Shown here: positions 33,022 to 44,516 of the stretch, one piece after another
Position numbering within the stretch: the first letter of the stretch is position 1
How the letters are laid out: each line of letters starts with the position of its first letter
Source: Heterohyrax brucei
Taxonomy: Eukaryota; Chordata; Mammalia; Hyracoidea; Procaviidae
DNA: 64,000 nt
Assembly: GCA_028571685.1 (NCBI GenBank)
Contig: CM053152.1
Location: 20,220,001-20,284,000 of the forward strand
Reading direction: 5' to 3'
The notes under the pieces: model-generated
Database searches by the model: none
Seen by the model: only the letters and a program-made list of their open reading frames with translations
What the model was told of the DNA's origin: nothing
Made by a program: the position numbers and the translations under genes

Positions 33022-33513
33022 TGTCTTAGTCTTGTAGTGCTGCCATAATGAAGGAACCACAAGTAGATGGTTTTAACAAAGAGAAAGTTATTTTTTCGCA
33101 GAAAAGCAGGTTGAAAGTGCAAATTCAGGGTGTCCACTCTAGAGGAAGGCTTTCTCTGTTGACTGTGGAGGAAGGTCCATGGTTTCAATCTTTCTGTGGA
33201 CTGGGAGCTTCTGAGGAGCAGGGACCCTGGGTCCAATAGGCATGTTCTGCTTCTAACTGCTTTTTTCTTGATGGTATGAGGTCACAGCTTTCTGTTTGCT
33301 TCTCTTTTCTTTATATCCTAAGAGATTGCCTCAAGGCACAGTACAGTCTTACACATTGAGTCTTGCCCCACCAATACAACTGCAACCTAACCTTTCTCAT
33401 TGACATCATGCAGGCAAGATTTACAACATACAGGAACATCACACAATACCAGGAATCATGGCCCAGTCAAAGAGTTACACACCTATTTGCAGACCACAAT
33501 TCGATTCATGACA
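33022..33513 (-). mobile_element. Solo LTR, ERVL/MaLR-like, inside ERVL
   Basis: Antisense member of the 2629-3161 family, with ends 'tgtcttagtcttgtagtg' and 'cgattcatgaca'. Flanked by similar pentamers (gtcag before, gttag after), consistent with a 5-bp target-site duplication with one change. The ERVL RT/RNase H region continues after it. Confidence 0.78.
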
Positions 33514-34750
33514 GTTAGTCAACACCCAGTTCATGATGGGCAGTTCCAGCCACACAGTGACTTGGTGCTGCATGGTTAAGTGTTATAGCTTAACTAAAGC
33601 CTAGTAGTAAGGCAAAAGTTGTATCTGAAAAGAAGAGCAGTTATCTGAAGAGGATGGCAAGGCTTTGCTTCAAAATCCTAAGTGTCTCGCTGTGATTCCC
33701 CAGTAGGAACATGGCAAAGACTCCAAAGAGCTTCACTATCTGCCACTGACACTTTAAGTACCATGAGATGCACCAGGTTATATGACCCAAGTGGCAGAGT
33801 GGTTTGTGTGTCAGCCTGACCCTGTTGTAGAGCTTTCTTTTGTTCCAAGTAGGTAAATAGACTGGAAACCATGGTGACGTAGTGGTTGAATGCTGTGGCT
33901 GGTAATCAGAGGGTCAGCAGTTTGAATCCAACAGGCACTGCTAGGAAACTCTATAGGTCAGTTCTACTCTGTCCTGTAGGGTCACTATGAGTTGGAATCA
34001 ACTTGTGGGCAGTGAGTTTCATAAATAGACTGAAGTAGCACATCCAAATGATGGATACGTTGCCTCTAAAATCCAGACATTAATTCCTCACACTCCAGCA
34101 TACAAATTTTTGGCTAATCAGTCCAGAGTGACTGACACCACTTCCTACTAGGTCCATCAGTATAATGTCATCATTGGTGTAATGGATCAGAAAGACATCT
34201 TGTGGAATGCAAAGACAAAGTCCCTGTTGACTGATTATGGCGCTGGGGTGGAGACTGATATACCTCTGAAGTAGGACAGTGGAGGAGTATTTCTGGACTT
34301 TCCAGCTGAAGGCAATTGGAATTGAGGAAAAAGATATTGGCCAGATGTCTTAATTTTTTCAAGCAATGAGACCACATCTGGAATAGAAGCTGCATTTGCC
34401 ATTACTACCTTGATTAAGTTTTCAGTACTGCAGTGTCATTCTCCAAGATCCATCAGTGTTTTGCAGAGGCCAAATAGACAAGCTGAATAGGGATATAGTG
34501 AGAATTACCATCCCTGCATCCATCAAGTCCTTGATGGTGGTGGTAATCTCTGCAGTTCCTCCAGGAATGCATTGTTGCTTTTTGTTTACTATTTTGCTAT
34601 GTATAGGGCAGTTCTAGTTTCTTCCCCTTGGGTTTTCCTACCACAGTAGCCCTTATTCCACTTGTTATGGATTCAGTGTGGGGGTTCCTTCAGTTGCTGA
34701 GTATATCTATTTCAATTATATATTCTAAAACTTTAGAAATCACTGTAGGA
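33514..34750 (-). pseudogene. ERVL reverse transcriptase remnant
   Basis: Minus-strand RT sequence, split by an AfroSINE at 33866-34022. Near 34160-34190 the polymerase motif reads YTNDDIIL: the catalytic aspartate pair is present, but an extra residue sits before it. Upstream, 34171-34395 and neighbouring frames hold broken RT sequence. Several frameshifts; no activity possible. Confidence 0.82.
33866..34022 (+). mobile_element. AfroSINE, sense, inside ERVL RT
   Basis: 'gtgacgtagtggttgaatgc', 'gtcagcagtttgaatccaac', 'taggaaactctataggtc' and 'gttggaatcaacttgtgggc'. Full-length type. Confidence 0.88.
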
Positions 34751-35100
34751 TGGGTTTGGGGACCCACTGGACTAGCTGTGAGATGAACCTGAACTAAGAC
34801 TCCATTAATGATGTGACTTCCCATTAATATGTCCCCACTGACTGGTCAGCTACAGAGACGTTTTGGTTCTCTTAGAATTAGTGTCAGTTCAGAGACAATA
34901 GTCTATTAATCCCTGAAAAATGTGATTATTTCCTTTTCTACATTGAGAAGTCATGCTTGTAAAAGGCCATAGATCCCTTTGGGAAAGACTTGAAGAAAGA
35001 GTAACAGTAAAAATTTTGATAGTGTAGAGGGAACCTTACTCAAGGGGATCTGGACTTCTCTTCATTCGAGGTGTTGTGAGTCTATAAACTGGCTGAAGTC
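34751..35100 (-). pseudogene. ERVL protease region, relic
   Basis: Plus-strand landmarks 'gggacccactggactagc' and 'agtctattaatccctgaa' correspond to the aspartic protease region upstream of RT in ERVL. The active-site segment is recognisable only at nucleotide level and the frame is lost. Confidence 0.65.
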
Positions 35101-36775
35101 TGGAAATGCAGAGGCCATGACATTCTGTTATGGCAATTCAAGTAAGACTGCTATTGACTTGACCTAGCATTTTGTTTTCTCTGTCACTCCCAGGGATACC
35201 ATGACTATGTCGCTGATGCCATAAATCAGTCCATAGGAGTCATACTGTTCTTACCCCTGCTTTGATTCTGGTGCCCATTATGATAACCATGCCTGTCTTG
35301 TCTTTTTTGATTGAGTGTCGCCACTTCACCCCTTCTACCATTGTTGCCAGCCAACCCCATTGTAATTAGGTGTCTTAATTGAGTTAATGGCAGTTCCGCC
35401 TGTCAAATCTAACTTACATAAAAGAGCAATCACAGCTGGGGCTCACTTCACAAATTTGTTCCTCACCATTGTGGAGAAAATTGTATCCTCTGGGTACTCC
35501 ATTTGTGGGTTTGTGAGTCTAACCTGGTAAATACATTCTAACATGCCCATTTCCGTAAGACTTTGGATACCTTCTTCTATAGTATACTAAGACAAGGTGT
35601 GGCACTTCACTTTGATTTGTATAGGCTACCATGTAGTCTGTGCTCTAATGAACCAACCAGTAAGCTATTAGATCATTTCCTAGCCTCTTAAGCTGAAACA
35701 CTGAATGAAGAGTCTGTGTTTAGTGAGCTAATATCAATAAACTCAAACTGATCCAACTTTATGTTGTTTGCGTTATTATTATGCCACACCCTTAGTAGCC
35801 ATTCCCACACATAGTCCCTAGGTTTCCATTTGTACATATTAGAGTAGTGCTTGGAGTATAGTGTACCTTGTCCTGAGTGACACTTTGTCATTTACCTTTT
35901 GGAGCTTGCTGGCACTTAAGCCCTGTTACAGGTCTAGAAGCAAAAATGAATGGTTGGGGTGGGTCCTGGGGAATATTCAGTCATGCTTTGTAAGGCAGCT
36001 GCCACAGGCAGTGACTCTTATGCTGCCCAAGGCACTGTCTCAAACTAAAGCTCTTCAGGTACAGCTGGGGCAATCTCTTCATAGAAAGGTGAGATGACAG
36101 TGGTTTTCCTATGGAGGGTGGCTAGCCGACAGAGATGGAGTTATCTCTTCAGAAGGGATTTAGGGGGCTGGTTCTGTTGGCAGAAATAGTTCAGCGAAGT
36201 AAAGGAGCTCGGTGTCTTGATTATCTGCCCACATGACTACCTCCTAAGTTTTAGGATCCCATTTCTTCATAATCATTGTCCTCACTTTAACTTCAGGCAC
36301 CATATGAGGTGGGGAATTCAGTTGGTGTTATAATTCAATCACTGTTACGATAAGCCTCTGGCTTTGATTTTTGGCAATATGAGCTCTGTTATTACAAGAA
36401 ATAAGGCTTTCTTTTAGAGCACAAGTGGCAACTTCAGGGTCTTTTATGTGGTAGTTGAGTGATGACTGTGAAGCTGTGAGCTCACCTGTTTCTTTCACCA
36501 CTTTGAAAACATAGAACCAGTTGACTAGCTGCCTGTACTTCTCTTTCTGATAAAATTGTAGAAAAGTATCAAACACGTTCACCCAGAGCCTCGCTTCTCA
36601 CCAATACTTGTTCTGTTGGTGATGATGTTATGCACATTTATATTTCCACCACATGCCATAGATTAGCAGCACCCTCTTTACTACCAGTGGTGGAGTCATC
36701 AGTGCCTTTAAGATTAGTCAGATGTGAGAAACAATTTAGAAGACTCATCCCTATGAGTTTGTTTCTCTAGAACTA
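35101..36775 (-). pseudogene. ERVL gag region, relic
   Basis: Sequence between the 5' LTR and protease, where gag must lie. Only short broken frames remain (for example 35688-35891 and 36328-36582 on the minus strand). Assigned mainly by position. No zinc-knuckle motif is convincing. Confidence 0.55.
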
Positions 36776-36788
36776 CTCTTGGTATCCA

Positions 36789-37304
36789 CTTGCCTTAGGC
36801 TGGATTCTCTAAAGCAGCAGAACTAGTGACGTGTATAGAGAAGGGCCGGGGGAGAGGAAGAGTTATCTGAAGGAAATGGCTCACAGGGTTGTAAAGGGTG
36901 GCAAGTCTTAAGTAAAAAATCAGGCTGTAGGCTTCTTCTGACATACCTAGCTGCCGGGACTAATGAATGTAAGATCAGCAGATGAGGTGGCAGGACTGCT
37001 AGGTCACATGCTGTGATGGCTTAAGAATCCCAAGTTTAGAAGGCAGTATGGCAGGTTGCTGGCTCAAGAATCAAGAACCGAATGTCATGTGATGGTGAGC
37101 TGACTGAAGGTTGCAGAGCAGTCAACTGAGCTTTGCCAGAACATCCATTATAGATATATTGAATGTGGCCCACACCCATGAGGAAATTTCTCTTCTAGCT
37201 GACTGGCTGATCACATCAGATTGCATCGTAGAAGATGACTACATCATTCCAAGCCGCTCATAATCAGGGCCAAGCCAAATTAGCATACAACCTTAATGAT
37301 AACA
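36789..37304 (-). repeat. ERVL 5' LTR, MLT2-like
   Basis: Plus strand begins 'ttaggctggattctctaaag' near 36795, includes 'aaatggctcacaggg' and 'tctagctgactggctgatc', and ends with 'ccttaatgataaca'. It is the longer partner of 29570-29938 in the same orientation. Confidence 0.8.
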
Positions 37305-37324
37305 GTTATAGAGGCAAACATATA

Positions 37325-37580
37325 TTTAGTCTATGACTGAAGAATTTTACCCCTAATTATTTGTCCAAAAGAAATGAGAACATATGTTAACAAAAAGACT
37401 TTTAGCCTTATTCATAATAGTCCCAAAGTAGGAGCAACCCAAATTTCCATCAACAGGAAATGGAATAAGCATATTGTGTTATGTGTATACAGTGAAATAT
37501 ACTCAGCAATAAAAGAATAAAATTATTACTATATGCAATAACATGGAAGAATCTTAAAAATATATTAGGCAACAGCAGAA
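37325..37580 (+). mobile_element. Old L1 ORF2 end, sense, right of ERVL
   Basis: 'ttattcataatagtccc', 'caacccaaatttccatcaac' and 'actcagcaataaaagaat' continue the L1 interrupted at 29395, with only a few tens of bases missing. The ERVL and SINE therefore landed in this L1. Confidence 0.78.
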
Positions 37581-37584
37581 ACAA

Positions 37585-37690
37585 AAATCCCAACTTGTTG
37601 TTGTGCAGTCAATTCCGATTCTGGCCACCCCATGTGTTACACAGTAGAACTGCTCCATAGTGTTTTCTTGGCTGTAATCTTCTTTTAATA
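37585..37690 (-). mobile_element. AfroSINE fragment, antisense
   Basis: 'gttgttgtgcagtcaattcc', 'cacagtagaactgctccata' and 'ttcttggctgtaatcttc'. It belongs to the subfamily with the extended middle seen at 17005, and lacks the tRNA-like end. Confidence 0.7.
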
Positions 37691-38000
37691 AAATAAACAA
37701 AAGTAAAAAAGAAATTGTTTCAGTGGTGCTCAGAATTGGAGGGAGGAGTATTTCTCAAAACTAGTTTATTTCAAAACTGTTTTCTGAGGAAATACTTAAA
37801 TCTTTAAATGCTAAATTAGAAACATGACAGAATGTTTATTTGTAAATTTATATTTCAAGTGGAAATATAAATTCTTGTGTGTTAATACAAACTTTTTAGT
37901 TTAGCGTGTTACAGCAATTTGGAGCTATTTTTGGTGTCCTCTTAACATCATTTTCTCTTTACAATATCAGCTTTATTGGAAGAGTACTTTCTAGAATGTA
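37691..38000. other. Unassigned AT-rich sequence
   Basis: Probably more decayed L1 3' sequence at its left edge; otherwise nothing recognised. Confidence 0.3.
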
Positions 38001-38558
38001 CAAGGACTTCCAATCAAGTTCATGAACACATCCCAGAAAAAATGCTACGTACCTCATTGCTGAATATCACTATAGTTCCCTTCGAAGTACTCCCCTTGGA
38101 AAGATATGCACCCAATGCCAGTGCCTAGTCTACCCTTCAAAGCAGTTTTGGAACTCTTTTTCTGGAATGGCCATCAGAGTTGTTGCTGCATTCTCCTTGG
38201 TGTCCTGGAATGTCACTAAAATGTCTTTCTTTCAATATTTTCTTTATCTTTGGATAAAGAAAAGAGTCACTGGGGACCAGATCATGTGAGTAGGGCGAGT
38301 ATTCCAATACAATTATTTGTTTCCTGGCTAAAAACTCCCTCACAGACAGCTACAGAATTAAGTTCATGAACTTTTCGCCACTATGCCACCAGGTACAATG
38401 GAAACGTTTCAAAATTGCTTTGAAGGGTGGACTAGGTGCTGGCATCAGTGCATAGTTTCCCAAGGAGAGTACTTCGAAGGTGACCATAGTTATACTCAGC
38501 AATGAGGTATGTAGCACTCAGAACAATTAAGTTCACGGACTTAATTTTTGGACCTCAT
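38001..38558 (-). mobile_element. Mariner-derived foldback MITE, copy 3 (reversed)
   Basis: Mirror image of copies 1 and 2: a long antisense transposase stretch at left (38045-38345) and a short inverted arm at right (about 38405-38558), ending 'ttaatttttggacctca'. Arms of about 110-150 bp pair 'ctcattgctgaatatcac' with 'actcagcaatgaggt'. Confidence 0.84.
38137..38343 (-). pseudogene. Mariner transposase C-terminal remnant
   Basis: A minus-strand open stretch includes 'YSPYSHDLVPSDSFLYPKIK', the region of the third catalytic aspartate in mariner DDD transposases, with His where Pro is usual. The rest of the protein is missing. Confidence 0.8.
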
Positions 38559-38977
38559 GAATACTGGTTATTGACAGTACATGCTGAACTTTCACCATGT
38601 TTCTTTTCACAGAAGAATTAGGAAAGGGAGGGAGAAATATATGTAAACTTTAAAAATTCTTAATCGAGTCACCATTTGTTGAGCATTTGTGTGTTTGTGA
38701 GTTGACCTGAAGAATTTTTGTTTTCTTATAGTATTTCCTTTATAAAATGAATGGAAAGAACTGTTAATTTGTCAGCAATCTTGACAGAAAAGAGCACATT
38801 AAGATAATATATAACTGGATAAAAGAACAGAATCTGAGCTTATTTGGTCAAACCATTCTTGAGCTTGTTTGGTCAAGCCATTCTCATAAGCTAATTTTAT
38901 CTTTGTACGAGATGATCTCTCTTCTTCCAGTCATTTTTAAATTCGAACCATCAGTCAGTTTCGAGGCTCATCATCAA
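38559..38977. other. Unassigned AT-rich sequence
   Basis: No supported gene or repeat, apart from a local direct repeat 'gagcttgtttggtcaa'-like pair near 38837-38880. Confidence 0.3.
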
Positions 38978-39075
38978 AAGTGGCCATAGTGATATTCAGC
39001 AGTAGTGATATTTAGCAGTGAGGTTCGCAGTACTTTTTCTCGGATACGTGGAGAACATAATTGGCAGTCCTCATG
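38978..39075 (+). repeat. Mariner right-end fragment
   Basis: 'tggccatagtgatattcagc' is followed by an internal duplication of 'agtgatattcagcagt' and then 'gaggttcgcagtactttttc', matching the right arms of the mariner MITEs. Confidence 0.7.
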
Positions 39076-40361
39076 TACCTTCCTCCACTTTCTGACTTCC
39101 TCATTTGTGTCAGACACCAGCTGCTTACCCCACAGCACTCAGTGGGTTTGGTAATTTGTTGCGGCACACAAAACCATTCATGGCAGTAATAACTTTAATG
39201 TAACAAAACATGAGCAGGGAAAGATAAATGAAGATATGCAAAAGGCAAAGTTTGGGATGGGTCCCAGCACAGACCTGCTTATGTGTAAAAGGGGATCTGT
39301 TTGTCTTTGTAAACTGATGTTGGCTCTTAGGTCACTGTGTGGGCATGCCGTCTGCAGCTCAGGTGTTAGCATGTGTGCCATGCTTCAATTTTGGGGTTCA
39401 CGTTGACACTTGAGGTATCTGTGGGTGTGTCATGGTTACTGCTCATGTGCTTATACTCTCTCTTGCTGGCTATGCTGCTGTTCCCAACTGATCGAGCAGC
39501 CTTGGAAAAATTTTAGGCTGGCACTAGTTCAGGGCTGGCGTTATGACAGCTTTTGGAGCAGAACTGCTGTATAAGCAGTCCCATATTTAGGGCTCTTAAG
39601 CTCTGTGGCCAGCCCCTTTCTCTAGCCTGGGCTGCCTCCTGCTCAGTGTGCCATGCTCAGGTAAGCCACTAACTGGGGCAGCTCCTGGTCTTCCAGACAG
39701 GCCCCGTGCTCCAGACTGGTTCTGCATTGCTGCTGCTCTGCTCTTTGGGCTGCTTCAGCCTCATAACACTGCGTCTGTGGCTGTATCAGCTACTCACTGC
39801 TGCTTCTTTTAGGACCAATTTGGTCTTCTCTTCTACCGCTAGGCCTGTTGCTGCTACCTCTGGGTCAGAGCCCATGGCTGCTGCCTTTGGGTCAGTTATG
39901 GCAAGTGTTACAGCTCTTGGCTGACAGACTGGCCAAGTCCACTGTAGTCTCTGGTGCTGTTGAGACCCTAAGCCAGTTATAGCTCTTTACCTGTGCACAT
40001 CTTTTAACCGTGTCTGGGAGGTTCCTAGTGCAGGGCCCTTGTATCTCAAAGGATGCTGTCTCCTCCAGACTCTGATCTACTGGGAGGCCTCCAGAAACCT
40101 CTGTGTTCTGGCCATTTAAACAAGGCATTCCAATTTCTTCCTTGTTAGTTAAAATTTCTAGTGGATCAGGCTCATACAATTCTCTTATCTGGACTAAAGA
40201 GCTCAGCAGACCAGTTCCTTAGGGGATGTCAGTCCACTCGGGCCTTGTCAATTACTGGGCTGCCTTCCCAGGTAGATCTGCATGCTCAAGCTGTTATTCA
40301 AAGAACCCAGGGCAAAGGACAATAGGTCAAAAACCAAGAACAAAAGATCACAGAAAGAGCT
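39076..40361. other. Unassigned GC-richer region
   Basis: Higher G+C than its surroundings, with clustered 'ctgctgct' motifs around 39720-39860. No gene model: open frames at 39706-39924 (+) and 39892-40179 (-) lack recognisable domains. 39170-39520 has the look of an antisense LTR, but I cannot place it in a family. Confidence 0.3.
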
Positions 40362-40440
40362 CATCATCATTGTTAGTTGGGATTGAGTCATTTTCTCCAT
40401 GTGTGCAGAGCAGAACTGTTCCATAGGGCTTTTAATAAAG
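40362..40440 (-). repeat. AfroSINE 3' fragment, antisense
   Basis: 'gttgggattgagtcattt' followed by 'agcagaactgttccataggg' matches the 3' half of antisense AfroSINE copies. Confidence 0.55.
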
Positions 40441-41397
40441 CAGATCACCAGACTTATCTTTAAGATTCTTCAACTCTTCCATCCTTTGTGGCTGCTCTAG
40501 GCTAACATCTAATCTCAAATAAAGTGAAACTATACCATACCACACCACTTAGCCAGAAGCCCAGCCCATCTGTTCTCCCTGCTCTCTGGACTTTCCACTG
40601 CATCTAGTATCTAGATTCTCTCCATTGTAAATGAGAGACCAGAGTTAGGTAGCTGGTACCCTTACTCACCCCCGTTGTTCTCTCTTCACCTCAAACCTGT
40701 ATCTTTCATTGTGTCCATTCTACACCATAAAATACTTCAAAACTGTACTGGCAGGAGTAGAAATCTCTCCTTAGATAGTGGGAAAGGGAGAAAAGCTACT
40801 GGGTATGTGAGAGTGGATGGTTAGGGTGGGGCAAGACATGTTTTTTTTAATGCACATAACAGAAGGCAACCATTCTGAAGTGAACAATTTTTTTCAGCTA
40901 GTGTATTCATAATGTTAAGCAGTCACCTCTGTCTAATTCCAAAACATTTTCCATCTTAGTGGATTACATTTTATGTAGTTAAACTCATGTTAAAAAAACC
41001 ATACTGGGTGGCCTTTCCATTTGTGTTGATGACCATGTTGACTGTATGAATGTGAGTCTTGACTCATTGTCTAATTTGAGCTGAGCTCCCACCCTCCATA
41101 CCCCCAGCCCCATGTTTCACTGCCCAGGCCAATAGGTCATGAAACTAGGCTGTAGACACATCCTCTAATTTGGTATATGTTTTGAACACACATATTCTGC
41201 CTTTGTTGTAAAGACGGCAGTGTATCTTTTATGAAATTGTGATCTGTGTAACTGTGATTTATTAAACTTGGAATTTTATTTTTCCCTTTTGCATGGTTAG
41301 TAAAATTTGTTAATACTCCAGTAATAAAAAGGAGCAAGGCTATCAACATTTGCATTATTTGACAGTTATTAAGTTATTTTCAATAACTCCAAGGTGT
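40441..41397. other. Unassigned, with an old L1 3' relic
   Basis: 40845-40970 resembles antisense old L1 3' UTR ('aatgcacataacagaaggc', 'attccaaaacattttccat'). The remainder is unrecognised. Confidence 0.4.
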
Positions 41398-41556
41398 TGG
41401 CTCCCTAGTGCCATAGTGTTTAAGAGCATGGCTACTAACCAAAAGTTTGAATCCATTAGCCATTCCTTGAAAACCCTATGGGACACTTCTGCTCTGTCCT
41501 AATGGGTTGCTGTGTATCTGAATAGACTCCATGGCAGTGGACTTGGCTTTTTTTAA
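41398..41556 (+). mobile_element. AfroSINE, sense
   Basis: 'gtgccatagtgtttaagagc', 'aaccaaaagtttgaatccat', 'gaaaaccctatgggacac' and 'gactccatggcagtgg'. The B-box region has a short deletion. Confidence 0.83.
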
Positions 41557-42431
41557 AAAGAAAAAAAAATTACTATTCAGTAGTTAATATAAAAAAGAAA
41601 CTTAAATAAACATAGATCAACTTTAGCTGTGACCATTTTGAGAAACAGTACAACAACAAAAGATCAACAGCCTGTGTATGTGAAATTTATCTTCCGAATA
41701 GACTAGTAGGTTTGACTTTTAATAGCAGCTTCGAGGTAGCTTTAGAACTGGCTGCTGCTGTTTTTATAAAGTAGGTATATTTGCTAGGTAGACCTCTACC
41801 TAGAGAAGGGAGGAGAGCAGAATGCTTAGAGGAAAGAAGCTGGCAAAAGAATTGAAGAAGATTGTGAAACCTCTTAAAAATTTTCCATTTAAAGAGCTTG
41901 TTACGTTTTCTGTTTTAAATACTTTGTCCTAGAAAGGACACAGGCCCTTTCAAGAAGGAGAGATTGGGAGAATTCTGCAAACCATGACAAGCTGTAAAAG
42001 GTTGCTAAGGAGATTCCTATGAGAAGGAGCAGTATTTAAATGATCTGCAGCCAAACTCTGACTTCTAAAGGCAGGAAACGAAAAGAGGATTCTTTCTTTT
42101 CTTGTCTTTGAACATTTTAGGAAGCAAGCTTAAAAAGTCTTTTTCCTTGATATAGAAATAATTTGGTGTATATAACATTAGTTTATATGGTATTAGCCTT
42201 TTTAAACTTTTTATTGAAATTAATTGATGAATTTTTATAAATAATGATAATATTTGAGTGCCATTCCATGGGGAGGTCAAAGTTTCAATTTCAAAATATC
42301 ACAGAGATTTTATTCAGTTTCTGTTTTTAATAACATACTGATTTTTCCCCACCTTCTTTCCCAATCTCCTGCTTGTTAAATAAAGATCCAGAGAGGATGT
42401 TTCTTCCCAGCAGCAAGGAGACCTTCTGTTT
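41557..42431. other. Unassigned AT-rich sequence
   Basis: No supported gene or repeat. Confidence 0.3.
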
Positions 42432-42730
42432 GGAGCTGACCTAGAACAGCTCTGTCTAGTAGCAGTATAGCCACATAAGTTGTTTTAAATTTTCTAGTAA
42501 CCACATTAAAAAAGTACACAGAAACAGATGAAATTAATTTTCATAATATACTTTATCTAAGCCAGTATATCAGACACTGGACAGCATGTAATGAATGTAA
42601 AAATTATCAATGAACTATTTTACATTCCTTTTTTATACCAAGTCTTTGAATTCTGGTGTGCATTTTATGCATCAGCACATCTCGGTTTGGACTAGCCATA
42701 CTTTAGTGCTGTATAACTGCATTTCTGTCA
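42432..42730. mobile_element. hAT-type DNA transposon relic
   Basis: 'ctctgtctagtagcagtata', 'ttttctagtaaccacatt' and 'cacatctcggtttggactag' follow the order of an old non-autonomous MER1/Charlie-group element. Non-coding. Confidence 0.6.
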
Positions 42731-42900
42731 CAGTTAATGTACTATACAGTGCAAATCATAAAGGCTTTCTGCCAGGCAGGGTATCTTAGAATTGGGCTTG
42801 ATGATGTACTGCTACAGTTGCTTTTGAATGATCTTCAGCAAAATTTTACTTTCATGTGCTATTAATGATACTGTTTGGATTCAGTTGGATCACTTTTCTT

Positions 42901-43358
42901 TGTTGCTATAACAGAAATACCACAAATGAATGGCTTTAAAAAGAAATTTTATTTTGTCAGAGTCCAGTAGGCTACAAGTCCAAATTCAGAATATCTGCCC
43001 AGGAAAAGCCTTTCTCTGCTGGCTCTGGAGGAAAGTCTTTGTCATCAGTGTTCTCCTGTACTGAGAGCTTCTGAGGCTGGGGGACCCTGGATCCTTTCCA
43101 AAGGACACACCCTGCTCCCAATACTGCCTCCTGGTGGTATGAAGTTCCCAAATCTCTCTGCTAGCTGCTTTGTTTTATATCCCAAGAGACTGTCTCAAGG
43201 TACAGTACCATCCTCACCAACACAACTACCTTCCATCTTTCCTTATTAACATCATAGAGGCAGGACTTACAACTTGAAGGAACATCTCACAATATTAGGA
43301 ATCATGGTCTAGCCAAATGGCTATGCGGATTTGGGGGGATATAATTCAGTTCATAATA
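42901..43358 (-). mobile_element. Solo LTR, ERVL/MaLR-like, inside RTE
   Basis: 'tgttgctataacagaaatac' at left, 'gtccaaattcagaatatc' inside, and a right end 'cagttcataata'. Fourth copy of the family at 2629-3161. RTE sequence flanks it on both sides, so this LTR is younger than that RTE copy. Confidence 0.72.
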
Positions 43359-43811
43359 ATAAAGATCTCTTCCATTCAGTTGGCCAGGTACTTGTATTTC
43401 AAATTTCTTGACATAGATTAGTTAGCACTTTTTTAACCAATGCCTTCAGTGCAGTTTGGACTTCTCTTGTCAGTGCCTGATAGTTGGCTGAAATGACTGA
43501 ACGTGAACTAACTCTTTTGGGTATAGTGACTATGTGTATTACTTCCACCTTTCGATGCTTCCTTCGTTGTTTAATATTATCCGTTTGGAATCCTTCAGTA
43601 TTGCAACTTGAAGCTTCAGTTTTTTCTTCAGTCTTTTTAGCTTGAGAAATGGATATCATGTTCTTCCCTTTTGGTTTTCTAACTCCAGGTCTTTGAACAT
43701 GTCATTATACTACTATAACTTTGCTTTCTTGAGCTGCTCTTTAACATCTTGTGTTCAGCTCTTTTACTTCATCATTTTGGTCTTGCAAAGGTAAGCAGAG
43801 TTCGTGCCTTC

Positions 43812-44516
43812 TGTTGCAGCCAGCCAGTCTTTGAGACAGGAGTGAGATGAGAAACAAGGATTTTGTGCACTGGTACACAAGGAGGGAGAGGGGATGTTTA
43901 TTCAAAAGTCTACCTTTCCTCAGAGAAAAAAATTGCAGGCTTTATAATCTCAATGCTAACCAGACAGCTGTAGTTATTCAGGAGCTTTCTGAGAGTAATT
44001 TCTAGAGAAGTGGGTAGGAACAAACTATGAGGTTGTGTACCCAGCTGGGTGACAATATGGATTCTGCAGTAAGGTTCCTGGGACCTGGAATAGGAATTAC
44101 TATGTGTTGTTTTGCTTGTGGGATTTCTTCCTCTCCTTATTTGAATCCCCAGACTGGGTCAGGGCTCCCAGGCACCTCCAATGGAAGGTAAGGAGTTTCT
44201 CTTTAAGCATGGTCAGCAAACTGTTTCTAGCCAGACAGCTTCTGCAAAAGCAACCCAAAGACCCTGGTTAGCTGCTCTAAGTAACTTACTTTATCTTTGA
44301 AGGATGTGGCAAAGCTAAGACAAGGTTGTTTTGTTCCATATGGTTATTATTTCCTCACGCATGTTTCACATTGTATTTGGTTTACATTGGTTCCACTGTC
44401 CCATTTTTGCATCTCAAGAAGAGTAACTTACGAGCAGGGAGATAAGGGGAAGCGGGATGAGGGTCTTGTCCTTTGAGGTTAGTTAACAAGAAAAATGTTA
44501 TCAATTGTTTCTCACA
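43812..44516 (-). mobile_element. Solo LTR of an ERV1-like retrovirus, antisense
   Basis: The minus strand starts TGTGAGAAACAATTG and ends GGCTGCAACA, with TG...CA termini 705 bp apart. In order it has a TATA-like 'gagattataaagcc' (near 43943) and AATAAA (43897-43902). No other LTR of this kind and no retroviral gene lies nearby. Flanking target duplications are not clear. ERV1 assignment is by layout only. Confidence 0.65.

Larger units (their letters stand above)
29570..37304 (-). mobile_element. ERVL (class III) provirus, antisense, inactive
   Basis: An old endogenous retrovirus read on the minus strand, with 5' LTR at about 36789-37304 and 3' LTR at about 29570-29938. The interior holds remnants in the order gag, protease, RT, RNase H, integrase, and no envelope gene, as is usual for ERVL. 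A primer-binding-site-like stretch adjoins the 5' LTR near 36776-36788. It carries a mariner element (30812), an RTE end (32263), an LTR (33022) and an AfroSINE (33866). All genes are broken by stops, frameshifts and insertions. Confidence 0.88.
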
